Part shown: positions 24,321-33,101 of the stretch, piece after piece | How positions within the stretch are numbered: position 1 is the stretch's first letter | How the letters are laid out: each line of letters opens with the position of its first letter | Source of the DNA: Bacteroidales bacterium | GTDB taxonomy: Bacteria; Bacteroidota; Bacteroidia; Bacteroidales; F082 | DNA: 34,762 nt | NCBI GenBank assembly: GCA_016936505.1 | Contig: JAFGXS010000008.1 | Location: 1 to 34,762, forward strand | Direction: 5' to 3' | The notes under the pieces: generated by a model | What the model was told of the DNA's origin: nothing | Database searches by the model: none | The model's input: the letters and a program-made list of their open reading frames with translations, nothing else | Program-made: the position numbers and the translations under genes

Positions 24321-24328
24321 TAAATTTG
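24321..24328 (+). promoter_or_regulatory. -7 box for alaS
   Basis: TAAATTTG (full match) with an expected leader of about 48 nt before the ATG at 24381. Confidence 0.55.
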
Positions 24329-24380
24329 CAAGATTATTTAGTAAAAATTTAATCAACACAAAGTTGTTAACATTCTGACA

Positions 24381-27008
24381 ATGAAATCATCAGATATAAG
24401 GAAACATTTTTTGGATTACTTTGAGTCCAAAGGTCATCAGATTGTGCCGGGCGCTCCGATTGTGGTTAAAGACGATCCAACCCTGTTGTTTATTAATGCA
24501 GGAATGAACCAGTTTAAAGATGTTTTTCTGGGAAACAGTCCGGTTCAGTATGCCAGAATCGCCGATACACAAAAATGTTTGCGTGTTTCGGGTAAGCACA
24601 ACGACCTGGAAGAAGTAGGACACGATACGTACCATCATACTCTTTTTGAGATGCTTGGAAATTGGTCGTTTGGCGATTACTTTAAAAAAGAAGCTATATC
24701 CTGGGCGTGGGAACTGCTGACAGATGTGTATAATATTGATAAAAACAATTTATATGTAACAGTTTTTGGTGGTGATGAATCTGAGGGGTTGAATCCTGAT
24801 GAGGAAGCCAAAGATTTCTGGAAACAGCATATTGATGAAAGCAGGATTCTTTACGGCTCTAAAAAAGATAACTTCTGGGAAATGGGAGAAACCGGACCGT
24901 GTGGCCCTTGTTCGGAAATTCACGTTGACCTGCGTTCGGATGAGGAAAAGAAATTGATTCCCGGTAAAGAACTTGTAAATAAAGATCATCCTCAGGTGAT
25001 TGAGATATGGAACCTTGTGTTTATTCAGTTCAACAGAATGGCCAACAAACAATTGGTTTCGCTGCCGCACAAACATATTGATACAGGTATGGGGTTTGAG
25101 CGCCTGACCATGGTGTTGCAAGGTGTAAGATCTAATTACGATACTGATATTTTTACTCCGTTAATTGCAAAACTGGAAAACCTTTCTGGAAAGAAATACG
25201 GATCGGATGAAAAACAGAGTATTGCCATGCGTGTGATTTCTGATCATATTCGTGCAGTAGCTTTTACTATTGCAGATGGTCAGCTTCCGTCAAATACAGG
25301 TGCCGGTTATGTGATCCGAAGGATTTTGCGCAGAGCCGTCAGATACGGCTTTACATTTCTTGGATTTGAAGAAGCTTTCATGTATCATTTGGTTGCTGTT
25401 TTGGTTGCTCAGATGAAAGACGTTTTTCCGGAAATTGAAAAGCAACAGCAACTGGTTGAAATGGTAATTAAAGAAGAAGAACAGGCATTTCTGCGTACAC
25501 TTTCACAAGGTGTTAAGAGGTTTGAACAATATCTTGAATCAAATAGTAACACCTCAGTCATTGATGGTGAATTTGCTTTTGAACTTTTCGATACGTTTGG
25601 CTTTCCAATAGATTTAACCCAACTTATGGCACGAGAAAAGGGCCTTACTGTTGATATGGATGGTTTTCAGCGAGGACTAGCGGCCCAAAAAGAACGTTCG
25701 AGAAAAGCAGCTGAGCAAGTTACCGACGACTGGGTTGAGGTAAATGCACAGGAAGGAGTTACACGGTTTTTAGGATATAATTCTCTGCAATGCGAGGCTC
25801 AGATTGTAAAGTTTCGTAAAGTAGAGCAAAAGAAAAAGATTTTTTACGAAATAGTGCTGGATCAGACACCATTTTATGCCGAATCAGGCGGTCAGGTTGG
25901 TGATATCGGTGTTCTTGTTGCAGGAAGTCAGACCCTGAAAGTATTGAGTACAAAAAAAGAGAATAATTTGTGGGTTCATGTAGTTGATCAGGCTCCCAAA
26001 GAAATTGATGCGGTTTATATTGCAAAAGTAGATGAGTACAAACGCCGGTTAACTGCAAACAATCATAGTGCTACACATTTAATGCATGCGGCTTTACGTC
26101 AGGTTTTGGGAACGCATGTGGAACAAAAGGGATCTTTGGTTGATGCAGACAGGTTGCGTTTTGATTTTGCCCATTTTGCTAAAATGTCGGTTGAAGAAAT
26201 TAAAGAGGTTGAAAAAATTGTAAATCTGAAAATACGTGAAAACATCTCCGGAAATATTCAACTTGATGTTCCAATCGATAAAGCAAAAGAAATGGGAGCC
26301 ATGGCTCTTTTCGGTGAGAAATACGGCGATAAAGTTAGGGTTGTAACTTTTGATCCTGAATACTCTGTAGAGCTTTGTGGTGGAACACACGTTGATGCCA
26401 CAGGTCAGATAGGTTGTTTTAAAATCCTGTCGGAGGGGGCTATTGCTGCCGGTGTAAGAAGAATTGAAGCTGTTACAGCAGACAGGGCTGAAGAGTACAT
26501 AAATAATCAGATGGACACACTTTCTGAAATTAAAGAATTGTTCAAGGGTGCCGCTCATCCGGTTCAGTCCGTTAAGAATCTAATTCAGGAGCATGCCGAG
26601 TTTCAAAAGCAATTGGAGCAGTTGCAAAAGGAAAAGGCACTGCAAAATGCCCGCGAATTGTTAAAAGATTCAGTTAAAATTGGTAATGTTTCATTCCTTG
26701 CTAAAAAGTCGGCTGTTGATCCGGGTCAGGTTAAAAATCTGATTCATCAATTGAGATCGATTGAAAATAACTGGGTGGTAGTTTTGGCTATGGAACAGGG
26801 TGAAAAAGTGAACCTTGCTGTTGGTATTTCTGACGATCTTGTTCAAAACAACAAATTTCATGCTGGAAACATGATTCGTGAAATTACGGTTCATATTAAA
26901 GGTGGTGGAGGTGGTCAGTCTAACTTTGCTATGGCAGGTGGTAAGGATAGTTCAGGTATTTTAAAAGCGCTGGAAGCGGCGCAGGATATGGTTAAAAGCT
27001 GGGTTTAG
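24381..27008 (+). CDS. alaS: Alanyl-tRNA synthetase
   Basis: An 875-residue class II synthetase of full length. The N-terminal catalytic core has the alaS-type motif 1 (FFESKGHQIVPGAPIV would be FLDYFESKGHQIVPGAP here), NAGMNQFKDVFLG, and the motif 2 region TDTQKCLRVSGKHNDLEEVG (reads ADTQKCLRVSGKHNDLEEVG). The editing domain has the zinc ligands H562 and H566 (NHSATHLMH) and C666 and H670 (CGGTH). The C-terminal oligomerisation part ends with GGGGGQSNFAMAGGKD. It has its own promoter and stands alone. Confidence 0.97.
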   Translation: MKSSDIRKHFLDYFESKGHQIVPGAPIVVKDDPTLLFINAGMNQFKDVFLGNSPVQYARIADTQKCLRVSGKHNDLEEVGHDTYHHTLFEMLGNWSFGDYFKKEAISWAWELLTDVYNIDKNNLYVTVFGGDESEGLNPDEEAKDFWKQHIDESRILYGSKKDNFWEMGETGPCGPCSEIHVDLRSDEEKKLIPGKELVNKDHPQVIEIWNLVFIQFNRMANKQLVSLPHKHIDTGMGFERLTMVLQGVRSNYDTDIFTPLIAKLENLSGKKYGSDEKQSIAMRVISDHIRAVAFTIADGQLPSNTGAGYVIRRILRRAVRYGFTFLGFEEAFMYHLVAVLVAQMKDVFPEIEKQQQLVEMVIKEEEQAFLRTLSQGVKRFEQYLESNSNTSVIDGEFAFELFDTFGFPIDLTQLMAREKGLTVDMDGFQRGLAAQKERSRKAAEQVTDDWVEVNAQEGVTRFLGYNSLQCEAQIVKFRKVEQKKKIFYEIVLDQTPFYAESGGQVGDIGVLVAGSQTLKVLSTKKENNLWVHVVDQAPKEIDAVYIAKVDEYKRRLTANNHSATHLMHAALRQVLGTHVEQKGSLVDADRLRFDFAHFAKMSVEEIKEVEKIVNLKIRENISGNIQLDVPIDKAKEMGAMALFGEKYGDKVRVVTFDPEYSVELCGGTHVDATGQIGCFKILSEGAIAAGVRRIEAVTADRAEEYINNQMDTLSEIKELFKGAAHPVQSVKNLIQEHAEFQKQLEQLQKEKALQNARELLKDSVKIGNVSFLAKKSAVDPGQVKNLIHQLRSIENNWVVVLAMEQGEKVNLAVGISDDLVQNNKFHAGNMIREITVHIKGGGGGQSNFAMAGGKDSSGILKALEAAQDMVKSWV

Positions 27009-27070
27009 AACCTGTTTTCAAATAAAGATTGTTAACGATTTTTGATTTAAAACACTGTTTTTTAATTAAA

Positions 27071-27111
27071 TATATTTGATTTCCAGTGTTGATAAAATCT
27101 GTATATATTTG
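27071..27111 (+). promoter_or_regulatory. Two TATATTTG boxes before the TPR gene
   Basis: TATATTTG occurs at 27071-27078 and again at 27104-27111, both full TAnnTTTG matches. The second would give a leader of about 80 nt, the first about 110 nt. A weak AAAACA-CTG-TTTTTT stem at about 27050 could end the alaS transcript. Confidence 0.45.
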
Positions 27112-27194
27112 AAATGCGTAGTTTTATGTAAAAACAAATATCAGTATATTTACCAAACTGCGCGTAGTATAGATGTATTAGAGTGTTTTGACCC

Positions 27195-28445
27195 ATGCAA
27201 ATAAAAAATAGTTTTCAATATTTAGTTCTTACAATTTTGGTTTTGGTTTCGGGTATTACTTTTGCACAGGATAAAAAGGAATCCAGAAGAAAAGCCAATT
27301 CTAAAAAAGTAAATGAGCAGGAGTTGATACGTTATTCATCCATGAGTGGCGTAGAATCCAGTATTGATAAAGCCAGAGGATGGGCAGTGCAAAATAATGG
27401 TGCCTGGTATTCGATGGAAGATGAGATTCCTTTTCCTGATCAAAAATCAAACTTAGACGATTACGGTGCCCGTGCCTTGGGGCAGGACAATTTTACAAGA
27501 ATTGAGTTGCGAAAACTCATGATAGGCAACAAGCAGTATAGTGTTTTGATTAAAATGTACCGCGATGGTGAATATGAATTTCCTGTTTTGAAAGAGGGTT
27601 GGCAAAGCTATGGTTCACTTGATTATTATGTTTTTGATAGCAAGAAGCTTTTCGAAATCTTGCCTCAGGATATTGAGTTCAATAAAAGTTATGCAGTAAA
27701 TTTAAATGTTTTTGCCAGGGGAACCATTAAGGATTATAAGCATAAGAACTGGAAAAGTATGTTGGTGGGTAACGTTCAGCAAATTCATCTTGGCGAAAAG
27801 GTGAACGGTTGGGATCTGATTTTTGCTGTTTATCCGATCAAGAATAATAACCAAGAAGTTTGCAGGTTCAGACTAATTAAGTCTTTTGATAATGCCTATC
27901 TTAACTCAATGTATACTGCTCCGAATAATTCAGATAAATTATTCAGCCGTTCTTTTTATGAGGTTCCTTACTATACTTTCAAGAATTTTATAAGTGCAGC
28001 TCAGAATGCTTTTATACCTGTACAGGCCAGTACAGGAAGTGTTTCTGATCCGTATCAGAATAACTTTAACTGGGGAATTTTGAAGTATCAGATTGGTGAT
28101 TATATTTCGGCAGTAAATTATTTCCAGAAGGCTCTGGATATACGTCCTGATACAAAAGATTTTATGTTGTTCTCCTATTTGGGTAACGCCCAAAGCAAAC
28201 TGCACCGGTATAATGATGCCATTGCATCTTACGACAGAGCACTTCAGCTGAAACCTGATGATGTTCTGGATTATTCTAACTGGGTAAGAAACTATTTCAA
28301 CAGGGGAGTTACCAAGTATTATATGAATGACTTGAACGGAGCCTGCACAGATTGGCGTAAAGCGCTGGAAATGGGCTTTGGAACGGCACAGGATTACATT
28401 CATGAATATTGCAAGGACAGTAAAAAAGAGATAGATGATAACTAA
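27195..28445 (+). CDS. Exported TPR protein of unknown function
   Basis: A 416-residue protein with a signal peptide (about 1-24, ending ITFAQ). Residues about 45-250 form a domain I do not recognise (RALGQDNFTRIELRKLM; YGSLDYYVFDSKKLFEILP; VNLNVFARGTIKDY). Residues about 285-400 hold three TPR-like repeats (WGILKYQIGDYISAVNYFQKALDIRPD; YLGNAQSKLHRYNDAIASYDRALQLKPDD; NRGVTKYYMNDLNGACTDWRKALEMGF). The end has an acidic/basic tail. It lies 2 bp before the outer-membrane gene, so the two should be co-expressed and may act together in the periplasm. The role is unknown. Confidence 0.8.
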   Translation: MQIKNSFQYLVLTILVLVSGITFAQDKKESRRKANSKKVNEQELIRYSSMSGVESSIDKARGWAVQNNGAWYSMEDEIPFPDQKSNLDDYGARALGQDNFTRIELRKLMIGNKQYSVLIKMYRDGEYEFPVLKEGWQSYGSLDYYVFDSKKLFEILPQDIEFNKSYAVNLNVFARGTIKDYKHKNWKSMLVGNVQQIHLGEKVNGWDLIFAVYPIKNNNQEVCRFRLIKSFDNAYLNSMYTAPNNSDKLFSRSFYEVPYYTFKNFISAAQNAFIPVQASTGSVSDPYQNNFNWGILKYQIGDYISAVNYFQKALDIRPDTKDFMLFSYLGNAQSKLHRYNDAIASYDRALQLKPDDVLDYSNWVRNYFNRGVTKYYMNDLNGACTDWRKALEMGFGTAQDYIHEYCKDSKKEIDDN

Positions 28446-28447
28446 AT

Positions 28448-29671
28448 ATGCATAAAACCACCTTAAAATACCCGATTTTTCTGTTTGTTATTTTTTGCTC
28501 CTTACTTTGGGAAAATCCTGTTTTGGGGCAAAATCTGAGCCAGACAAAGCCCGGTTTTTTTAACAGCAACTGGAATATCGGTCTCAATGTGGGTATCAAT
28601 CAGTTTTATGGGGATGTAAATAATCATACTTTTCTTCAGAAAATTTCCAAAGAAAGCCCGTTGGGAGCTCAGTTATATCTGACCAAAATGATTCATTCTT
28701 CCTGGGGTCTGGGAATCAATCTCAATTATGCAGGCATTAAAAGTATAAAAGATCAGTTGCCCGACGGAACCCAGGTTAGCTTTTCCTTGTCTGGAATGTA
28801 TTACAGTGCAAATTCGTATTTATATCTCAATTTTAACGATCTGATTTTTGGTTATCAGGCCGATCGGTTCTGGGCTTTATATGTCAAAGCAGGTGTTGGC
28901 TATGCACTTTGGAATACCACATTAACCAATGACATTACCGGAACAGCGATAAAAAGTGGAGAAACAGTTGGTGATCATACTTATGCAAAACAAGCGTTGG
29001 AGGTACCGCTGACTGCCGGACTGAGATTTAGGCTTTCAGCCAGAATGAGTCTTGATCTGGGGGTTGAGTTTAATACAATTCTGAATGATGATGTGGATTT
29101 GTGGAATGAGGGATATAAATATGATCGTTTTACTTATGTTTATGGAGGTTTGTCCTATTCATTCGGTAATACGCACAGAAGCAAGCGTTCCGATACAGAT
29201 CAACAACCTTCTTATGTTCCTAAAGGTAATATCCCTCTGGTTGATTATACTTTTTTTAGTTCTCCGGATAAAAGTTTGAATAAAAATACCGGGACTCCAC
29301 CGGCAGATGTGTTGCAGATAGATCAGCCTGTTGCTCCGCCTTCTCAAACAAAAAATGTTGCAGTGCAGGTGGTTCAAACTAAAAAACCACAGGTTAATAA
29401 TAATCCTGGGGGACTGGAGTTTCGGGTTCAGATTATGGCCGCTGACAAAAAGGTTGGAATTGGTGTTGTTCAGGCAAAATTTAATCTTACTGTCCCTGTT
29501 GAAGAAGTGTACCAGAACGGCTATTACCGTTATACAGTAGGACATTTTAGTAATTATCAGTCAGCTCTTTCAGAAAGCAGAAAAATGCGCGCACAGAGAG
29601 TTTATGATGCATTTGTTACTGCATACAAGGATGGTTTAAGAATTCCTTTGACCAGCACAATGATGAAATAG
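28448..29671 (+). CDS. Outer-membrane beta-barrel protein with SPOR-like C-terminus
   Basis: A 407-residue protein with a signal peptide (about 1-27, ending GQN). A beta-barrel-like part at about 37-245 has alternating strands (WNIGLNVGINQFYGDVNN; SWGLGINLNYAG; LYVKAGVGYALWNTTL; RMSLDLGVEFNTI; YVYGGLSYSFG). A Pro/Gln/Thr linker at about 250-320 follows. The C-terminal 85 residues (GLEFRVQIMAADK, YYRYTVGHFSNYQSALSESRKMR, YDAFVTAYKDG) match the SPOR pattern of a peptidoglycan-binding domain. A barrel fused to a SPOR domain would link the outer membrane to denuded glycans, which is an inference. It forms a pair with the preceding TPR gene. Confidence 0.78.
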   Translation: MHKTTLKYPIFLFVIFCSLLWENPVLGQNLSQTKPGFFNSNWNIGLNVGINQFYGDVNNHTFLQKISKESPLGAQLYLTKMIHSSWGLGINLNYAGIKSIKDQLPDGTQVSFSLSGMYYSANSYLYLNFNDLIFGYQADRFWALYVKAGVGYALWNTTLTNDITGTAIKSGETVGDHTYAKQALEVPLTAGLRFRLSARMSLDLGVEFNTILNDDVDLWNEGYKYDRFTYVYGGLSYSFGNTHRSKRSDTDQQPSYVPKGNIPLVDYTFFSSPDKSLNKNTGTPPADVLQIDQPVAPPSQTKNVAVQVVQTKKPQVNNNPGGLEFRVQIMAADKKVGIGVVQAKFNLTVPVEEVYQNGYYRYTVGHFSNYQSALSESRKMRAQRVYDAFVTAYKDGLRIPLTSTMMK

Positions 29672-29672
29672 C

Positions 29673-30821
29673 CTATTTCCGAACGTTTTCCAATAATGTT
29701 TTTAAAATAAATTCAGCAGCTTTTCCGTCTCCGAATAGCGGAAAAAAATCCAATTTTTTGTTTGAAGCGAAGTGATCAAATGCATCCAGTATTTTGTCCT
29801 TATTGGCATCGGCAACCAATCCGCAACCTTCTTCTAAAATTTCCTTCCATTCGGTTTCTGAGCGCAAAATAATTGCCGGTTTGTTAAAGAAATAGGCTTC
29901 TTTTTGTACACCGCCGGAATCGGTAAATACCATATCGCAATTTTTTTCCAACAGGATCATATCCAGAAAAGTAGCCGGGGGAATCAGTTTAATATATGGG
30001 CTTGCTGATACTTTTTGATAAAGTTCTTCTTTAAGATTTTTCTTCAATAATTTGGAAGTTCGGGGGTGAAGAGGTAGTATCAATTTCTTTTCTGTTCTGG
30101 ATGTAATTTCTACAAAAGCTTCAAACAAAGCATTTAATCGTTCAGGCTGATCGGTATTGTTATCCCTGTGAACCGTTGCCAGAAAATAGTTTCCTTCAAT
30201 TAAATTATATTCATTCAGAATATTGCTCTTTTTACGGGCAATCTGTTCAAAGTAAAGGCTGTTGTCATACATTATATCACCGCAATGAAATATTCCCGGA
30301 TGATCTGCTGAAAAAGGTGGCAGATTCTCTTTATTGAATCCTTCGTTGATTAAATTCTTCAACCCGGTTTTGGTAGGCGTAAACAGCAGATTGGATGCAT
30401 GATCTGCCATAATGCGATTGATTTCTTCGGGCATGCTTTTGTTGAAGGAACGTAAACCAGCTTCAATGTGTGCAATAGGAACATGAATTTTGGAAGCTGC
30501 TATGGCCCCCGCCAGAGTGGAATTGGTGTCGCCGTAAATTACAAGATAATCGGGTTTTTCTTTCAAAAGTATTTCCTCAATTCCAGTTATCATTCCTGCG
30601 GTTTGAACACCATGACTTCCACTGCCGATATTCAAATTGTAATCAGGTTCCGGAATGCCGAGCTCATCAAAAAAAACCTGCGACATATTAGCATCATAAT
30701 GCTGTCCGGTGTGAACAATTATTTCCTTGACTAAATCAGTAAAATGATTTCTTATTGCCCGGCTAACTGCAGCGGCTTTAATGATTTGAGGTCTGGCCCC
30801 GATAATGGTTACAATCTTCAT
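29673..30821 (-). CDS. wecB: UDP-N-acetylglucosamine 2-epimerase, non-hydrolysing
   Basis: A 382-residue enzyme interconverting UDP-GlcNAc and UDP-ManNAc, used for surface polysaccharides. Characteristic parts are VTIIGARPQIIKAA at the start, HTGQHYD, VYGDTNST, HIEAGLRSFNKSMPEEINR, ATVHRDNNTD and FTDSGGVQKEAYF. The start overlaps the radC stop by 4 nt (ATGA), so it is translated in the same unit. No polysaccharide cluster surrounds it, so its end product cannot be told here. Confidence 0.93.
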   Translation of the reverse strand: MKIVTIIGARPQIIKAAAVSRAIRNHFTDLVKEIIVHTGQHYDANMSQVFFDELGIPEPDYNLNIGSGSHGVQTAGMITGIEEILLKEKPDYLVIYGDTNSTLAGAIAASKIHVPIAHIEAGLRSFNKSMPEEINRIMADHASNLLFTPTKTGLKNLINEGFNKENLPPFSADHPGIFHCGDIMYDNSLYFEQIARKKSNILNEYNLIEGNYFLATVHRDNNTDQPERLNALFEAFVEITSRTEKKLILPLHPRTSKLLKKNLKEELYQKVSASPYIKLIPPATFLDMILLEKNCDMVFTDSGGVQKEAYFFNKPAIILRSETEWKEILEEGCGLVADANKDKILDAFDHFASNKKLDFFPLFGDGKAAEFILKTLLENVRK

Positions 30822-31513
30822 GAAATTTGTCCTTCATCTGCAAAGCTATAATAATTATCGTTGCCCACAATCAGGTGATCAAGCACCTGAATTTCCAAAA
30901 CTTTTCCGGCTTCAACCAGCTTTTTGGTGAGCCGGATATCGTTGTCGCTGGGTTTTAAATTATTGGAAGGATGATTATGTGCCAAAATGATGGAGGATGA
31001 ATTGTGTTCGAGGGCAAATCGGAAAATCTTTTTCGGATCGGCTACTGTTCCGGCTACGCCACCCTGACTGATGTTCATTTTGCGAATTACTTTGTGAGCC
31101 CTGTCCAGTAAAAGAATAAAGAATTGTTCGTAGTACAAGTCAGATAAATCAGGAAATAAAAGCTCAAAGGCATCCTGACTACTGGTAATCTTGCTTTGTT
31201 GAATTACTTTTTCAGAAAGTCTGCGTTTACCCAGTTCCAATGCTGCCACTACACTCACCGCTTTAGCAGGTCCCATTCCTTTAAATCTGGAAAGGTCTTC
31301 AATAGTAAGCTTGGAAAGTTCGATGAGGTTATTTTGGGCGGCATCCAGCATCCGCTGAGCCAGCTGAACAGCGGTTTCTTCTTTGTTTCCTGAATTTATT
31401 AATATGGCAATCAGTTCGGCATTGCTTAAGGCGTTTTTACCTTTTAATATCATTTTTTCGCGCGGACGATCATCTTCGGCCCACTGGCGAATGGGTGTAT
31501 TCTTTGTTGGCAT
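30818..31513 (-). CDS. radC: RadC-family JAB-domain protein
   Basis: A 231-residue RadC-type protein. The N-terminal helix-hairpin-helix region has RPREKMILKGKNALSNAELIAILI and FKGMGPAKAVSVVAALELGKR. The JAB-type metal-binding core is the conserved IILAHNHPSNNLKPSDNDIRLT, with an HxH-x10-D pattern. Despite the name, a DNA-repair role is not established. The ATG at 31513 is chosen; the 30 residues read upstream lie across the promoter and have no family likeness. The -7 box ends 5 nt before this ATG, so the mRNA could be leaderless. Confidence 0.92.
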   Translation of the reverse strand: MPTKNTPIRQWAEDDRPREKMILKGKNALSNAELIAILINSGNKEETAVQLAQRMLDAAQNNLIELSKLTIEDLSRFKGMGPAKAVSVVAALELGKRRLSEKVIQQSKITSSQDAFELLFPDLSDLYYEQFFILLLDRAHKVIRKMNISQGGVAGTVADPKKIFRFALEHNSSSIILAHNHPSNNLKPSDNDIRLTKKLVEAGKVLEIQVLDHLIVGNDNYYSFADEGQIS

Positions 31514-31518
31514 AATGC

Positions 31519-31526
31519 CAAAGGTA
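31519..31526 (-). promoter_or_regulatory. -7 box abutting the radC start
   Basis: The minus strand reads TACCTTTG (full match), with 5 nt between its last base and the radC ATG. Confidence 0.55.
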
Positions 31527-31578
31527 ATGAAAATTGAAGAAAGTCTGAAGTTGGGTGGCTGTGAAGAAAAAATAGTGA

Positions 31579-32100
31579 CTAAATATTTTGTTGCCTGAAC
31601 CATTCGTACAAACTTACTCCCAATGCATGACTAACATTGAGTGATGAAATAGGGCCGGGAACAGGGATGAATGCATGTTTAGTTGCCAGTTTTAAAATCG
31701 GTTCGGAAATGCCTAGGCGTTCGTTACCGACAATTAGCACTAGCTTTTCGGGTAAATGAACAGTATAAATGTTTTCGGCATTGTCGGTGGTTTCAATGGC
31801 TATTACTTTGTAATCGGCAGGCAGGGCTTCAGGGAGTTTTTCATGGGTGATATAACCCCAGTCAGTTTTTTCACTGGCACCTGAGGAGGTGCTTTTGATT
31901 TTATAGGAACGAAATCCAGGCTCTTCATCATAAACAAACCATGTTTTTTCGACGTTCAGGTTAGCAGCCAGCCTCAAAATGGCTCCCACATTCATGGGTG
32001 AAGAAAGATTATCAGCCACAATGATCAACGGAAACTTTTCCCGGTTCTCATCGGAAATCCCCTTGTCTTTGAACAGTGAAAATGAATTATTCCATGCCAT
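31579..32100 (-). CDS. SpoU/TrmH-family RNA 2'-O-methyltransferase
   Basis: A 173-residue SPOUT methyltransferase that methylates a ribose in tRNA or rRNA. Motif 1 is NLSSPMNVGAILRLAANLNV, motif 2 is LIVGNERLGIS, and motif 3 is IPVPGPISSLNVSHALGVSLYEW. It lacks an N-terminal RNA-binding extension, as in the short TrmL-like group, and the target base cannot be told. ATG 32100 overlaps the end of the preceding radical SAM gene by 14 bases, so the longer reading back to 32151 is not needed. Confidence 0.9.
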   Translation of the reverse strand: MAWNNSFSLFKDKGISDENREKFPLIIVADNLSSPMNVGAILRLAANLNVEKTWFVYDEEPGFRSYKIKSTSSGASEKTDWGYITHEKLPEALPADYKVIAIETTDNAENIYTVHLPEKLVLIVGNERLGISEPILKLATKHAFIPVPGPISSLNVSHALGVSLYEWFRQQNI

Positions 32101-33037
32101 TGGTATAAAATTTTCCTTGCCAGGTATTGCGTTTTTCCATTTCCTTTTCAATAGCTATGTTAATCTGATCGTTGCGAATGAGTCCCCAGCCCGGTCCTGC
32201 CAGATAACGCGGCGGAACTTCTCCGGCAAAACGTTCGATGATAAACTCAGGGTTCAGCTGTTCCGTGTACCGGATAATGAAATCTACATAATCTTCAAAA
32301 GAAAACAGATCGTAATCTTCCGGATGCTTTTGGTAGTCTTTAGCCATGTGGGTTCCGGTAACAATCTGTAGTTGGTGGAATTTGATACTGTGCAATGGTA
32401 GTTGTGATACTTCTTTCACAGAACTCATCATCATTTCCCGGCTTTCACCCGGCAGACCAAAAATAAAATGCCCACCGGTGATGATGCCCCTTTTGGCAGT
32501 TTTTTCAATAGCTTCTCTGGATTGAGCAAAGCTGTGTTTCCGGTTGATGCGATCCAGTGTAATGTCATAAATACTTTCCACTCCATATTCCACCACAATA
32601 TGATATTCATTCGATAACTCTTTCAGATAGTCTAGCTTTTCATCATCCACACAATCGGGGCGTGTCCCAATCACCAGTCCGATAACTCCTTCCTGTGCAA
32701 GGGCCTCCTCATACAATTTCTTTAGCTTATCCAATGAAGCATAAGTATTGGAATAAGGCTGAAAATAGACCAGGTACTGACCGGCTCTTCGATAGCGGAC
32801 TTTGTGGAATTCAATCCCTTCACTTACCTGTTGTGTTACAGTTTTTTCAGGGTTGCAGTACGACGGATTAAACGCATCATTGTTACAATAGGTGCAGCCG
32901 CCCCGTGCCAGTGTGCCATCTCGGTTAGGGCAGGTGAAACCGGCATCAATGGTAATTTTCTGAACCCGTTGTCCGAATGTCCGTTTAAAATAATCGGAGT
33001 AGGAATTAAAACGTTTGGTCCCAAATGGTGAATTCAT
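32087..33037 (-). CDS. TIGR01212-type radical SAM protein (YhcC)
   Basis: A 316-residue radical SAM enzyme. The iron-sulfur ligands are C36, C48 and C51 in GFTCPNRDGTLARGGCTYCN, a spacing that differs from the classic CxxxCxxC but is typical of the YhcC group. IIVGTRPDC-like VIGTRPDCVDDEKLDYL, YGVESIYDITLDRINRKHS and GGHFIFGLPGESREMMM complete the core. The substrate is not known. A -7 box ends 4 nt before the ATG, so the mRNA is probably leaderless. It heads the unit with the methyltransferase gene. Confidence 0.93.
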   Translation of the reverse strand: MNSPFGTKRFNSYSDYFKRTFGQRVQKITIDAGFTCPNRDGTLARGGCTYCNNDAFNPSYCNPEKTVTQQVSEGIEFHKVRYRRAGQYLVYFQPYSNTYASLDKLKKLYEEALAQEGVIGLVIGTRPDCVDDEKLDYLKELSNEYHIVVEYGVESIYDITLDRINRKHSFAQSREAIEKTAKRGIITGGHFIFGLPGESREMMMSSVKEVSQLPLHSIKFHQLQIVTGTHMAKDYQKHPEDYDLFSFEDYVDFIIRYTEQLNPEFIIERFAGEVPPRYLAGPGWGLIRNDQINIAIEKEMEKRNTWQGKFYTNGME

Positions 33038-33041
33038 GGCG

Positions 33042-33049
33042 CAAAAGTA
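33042..33049 (-). promoter_or_regulatory. -7 box abutting the yhcC start
   Basis: The minus strand reads TACTTTTG (full match), 4 nt before the ATG at 33037. Confidence 0.6.
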
Positions 33050-33052
33050 GAT

Positions 33053-33085
33053 AAAAAAAGCAGGACAAATTTGCCCTGCTTTTCT
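33053..33085 (-). terminator. Intrinsic terminator of the peptide transporter gene
   Basis: AAAGCAGG and CCTGCTTT form an 8-bp stem around ACAAATTTGC, which is itself partly self-complementary. On the minus strand the stem runs into TTTTTTT. It lies 17 bp after the transporter stop and directly before the yhcC -7 box, so it separates the two units. Confidence 0.8.
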
Positions 33086-33101
33086 GATAGAATAATATTG
33101 T

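Noticed and set aside
27012..27194. Possible tRNA or small RNA between alaS and the TPR gene
   Set aside because: I could see no cloverleaf or strong hairpin. The region is AT-rich with two promoter boxes and at most a weak terminator stem.
31514..31603. Longer radC start, 30 codons upstream
   Set aside because: The extension covers the -7 box and the end of the SpoU gene and has no resemblance to RadC N-termini.
32101..32151. Longer SpoU gene start at 32151
   Set aside because: It would overlap the radical SAM gene by 65 bp, and the extra residues are not part of the family. ATG 32100 gives the usual coupled overlap.
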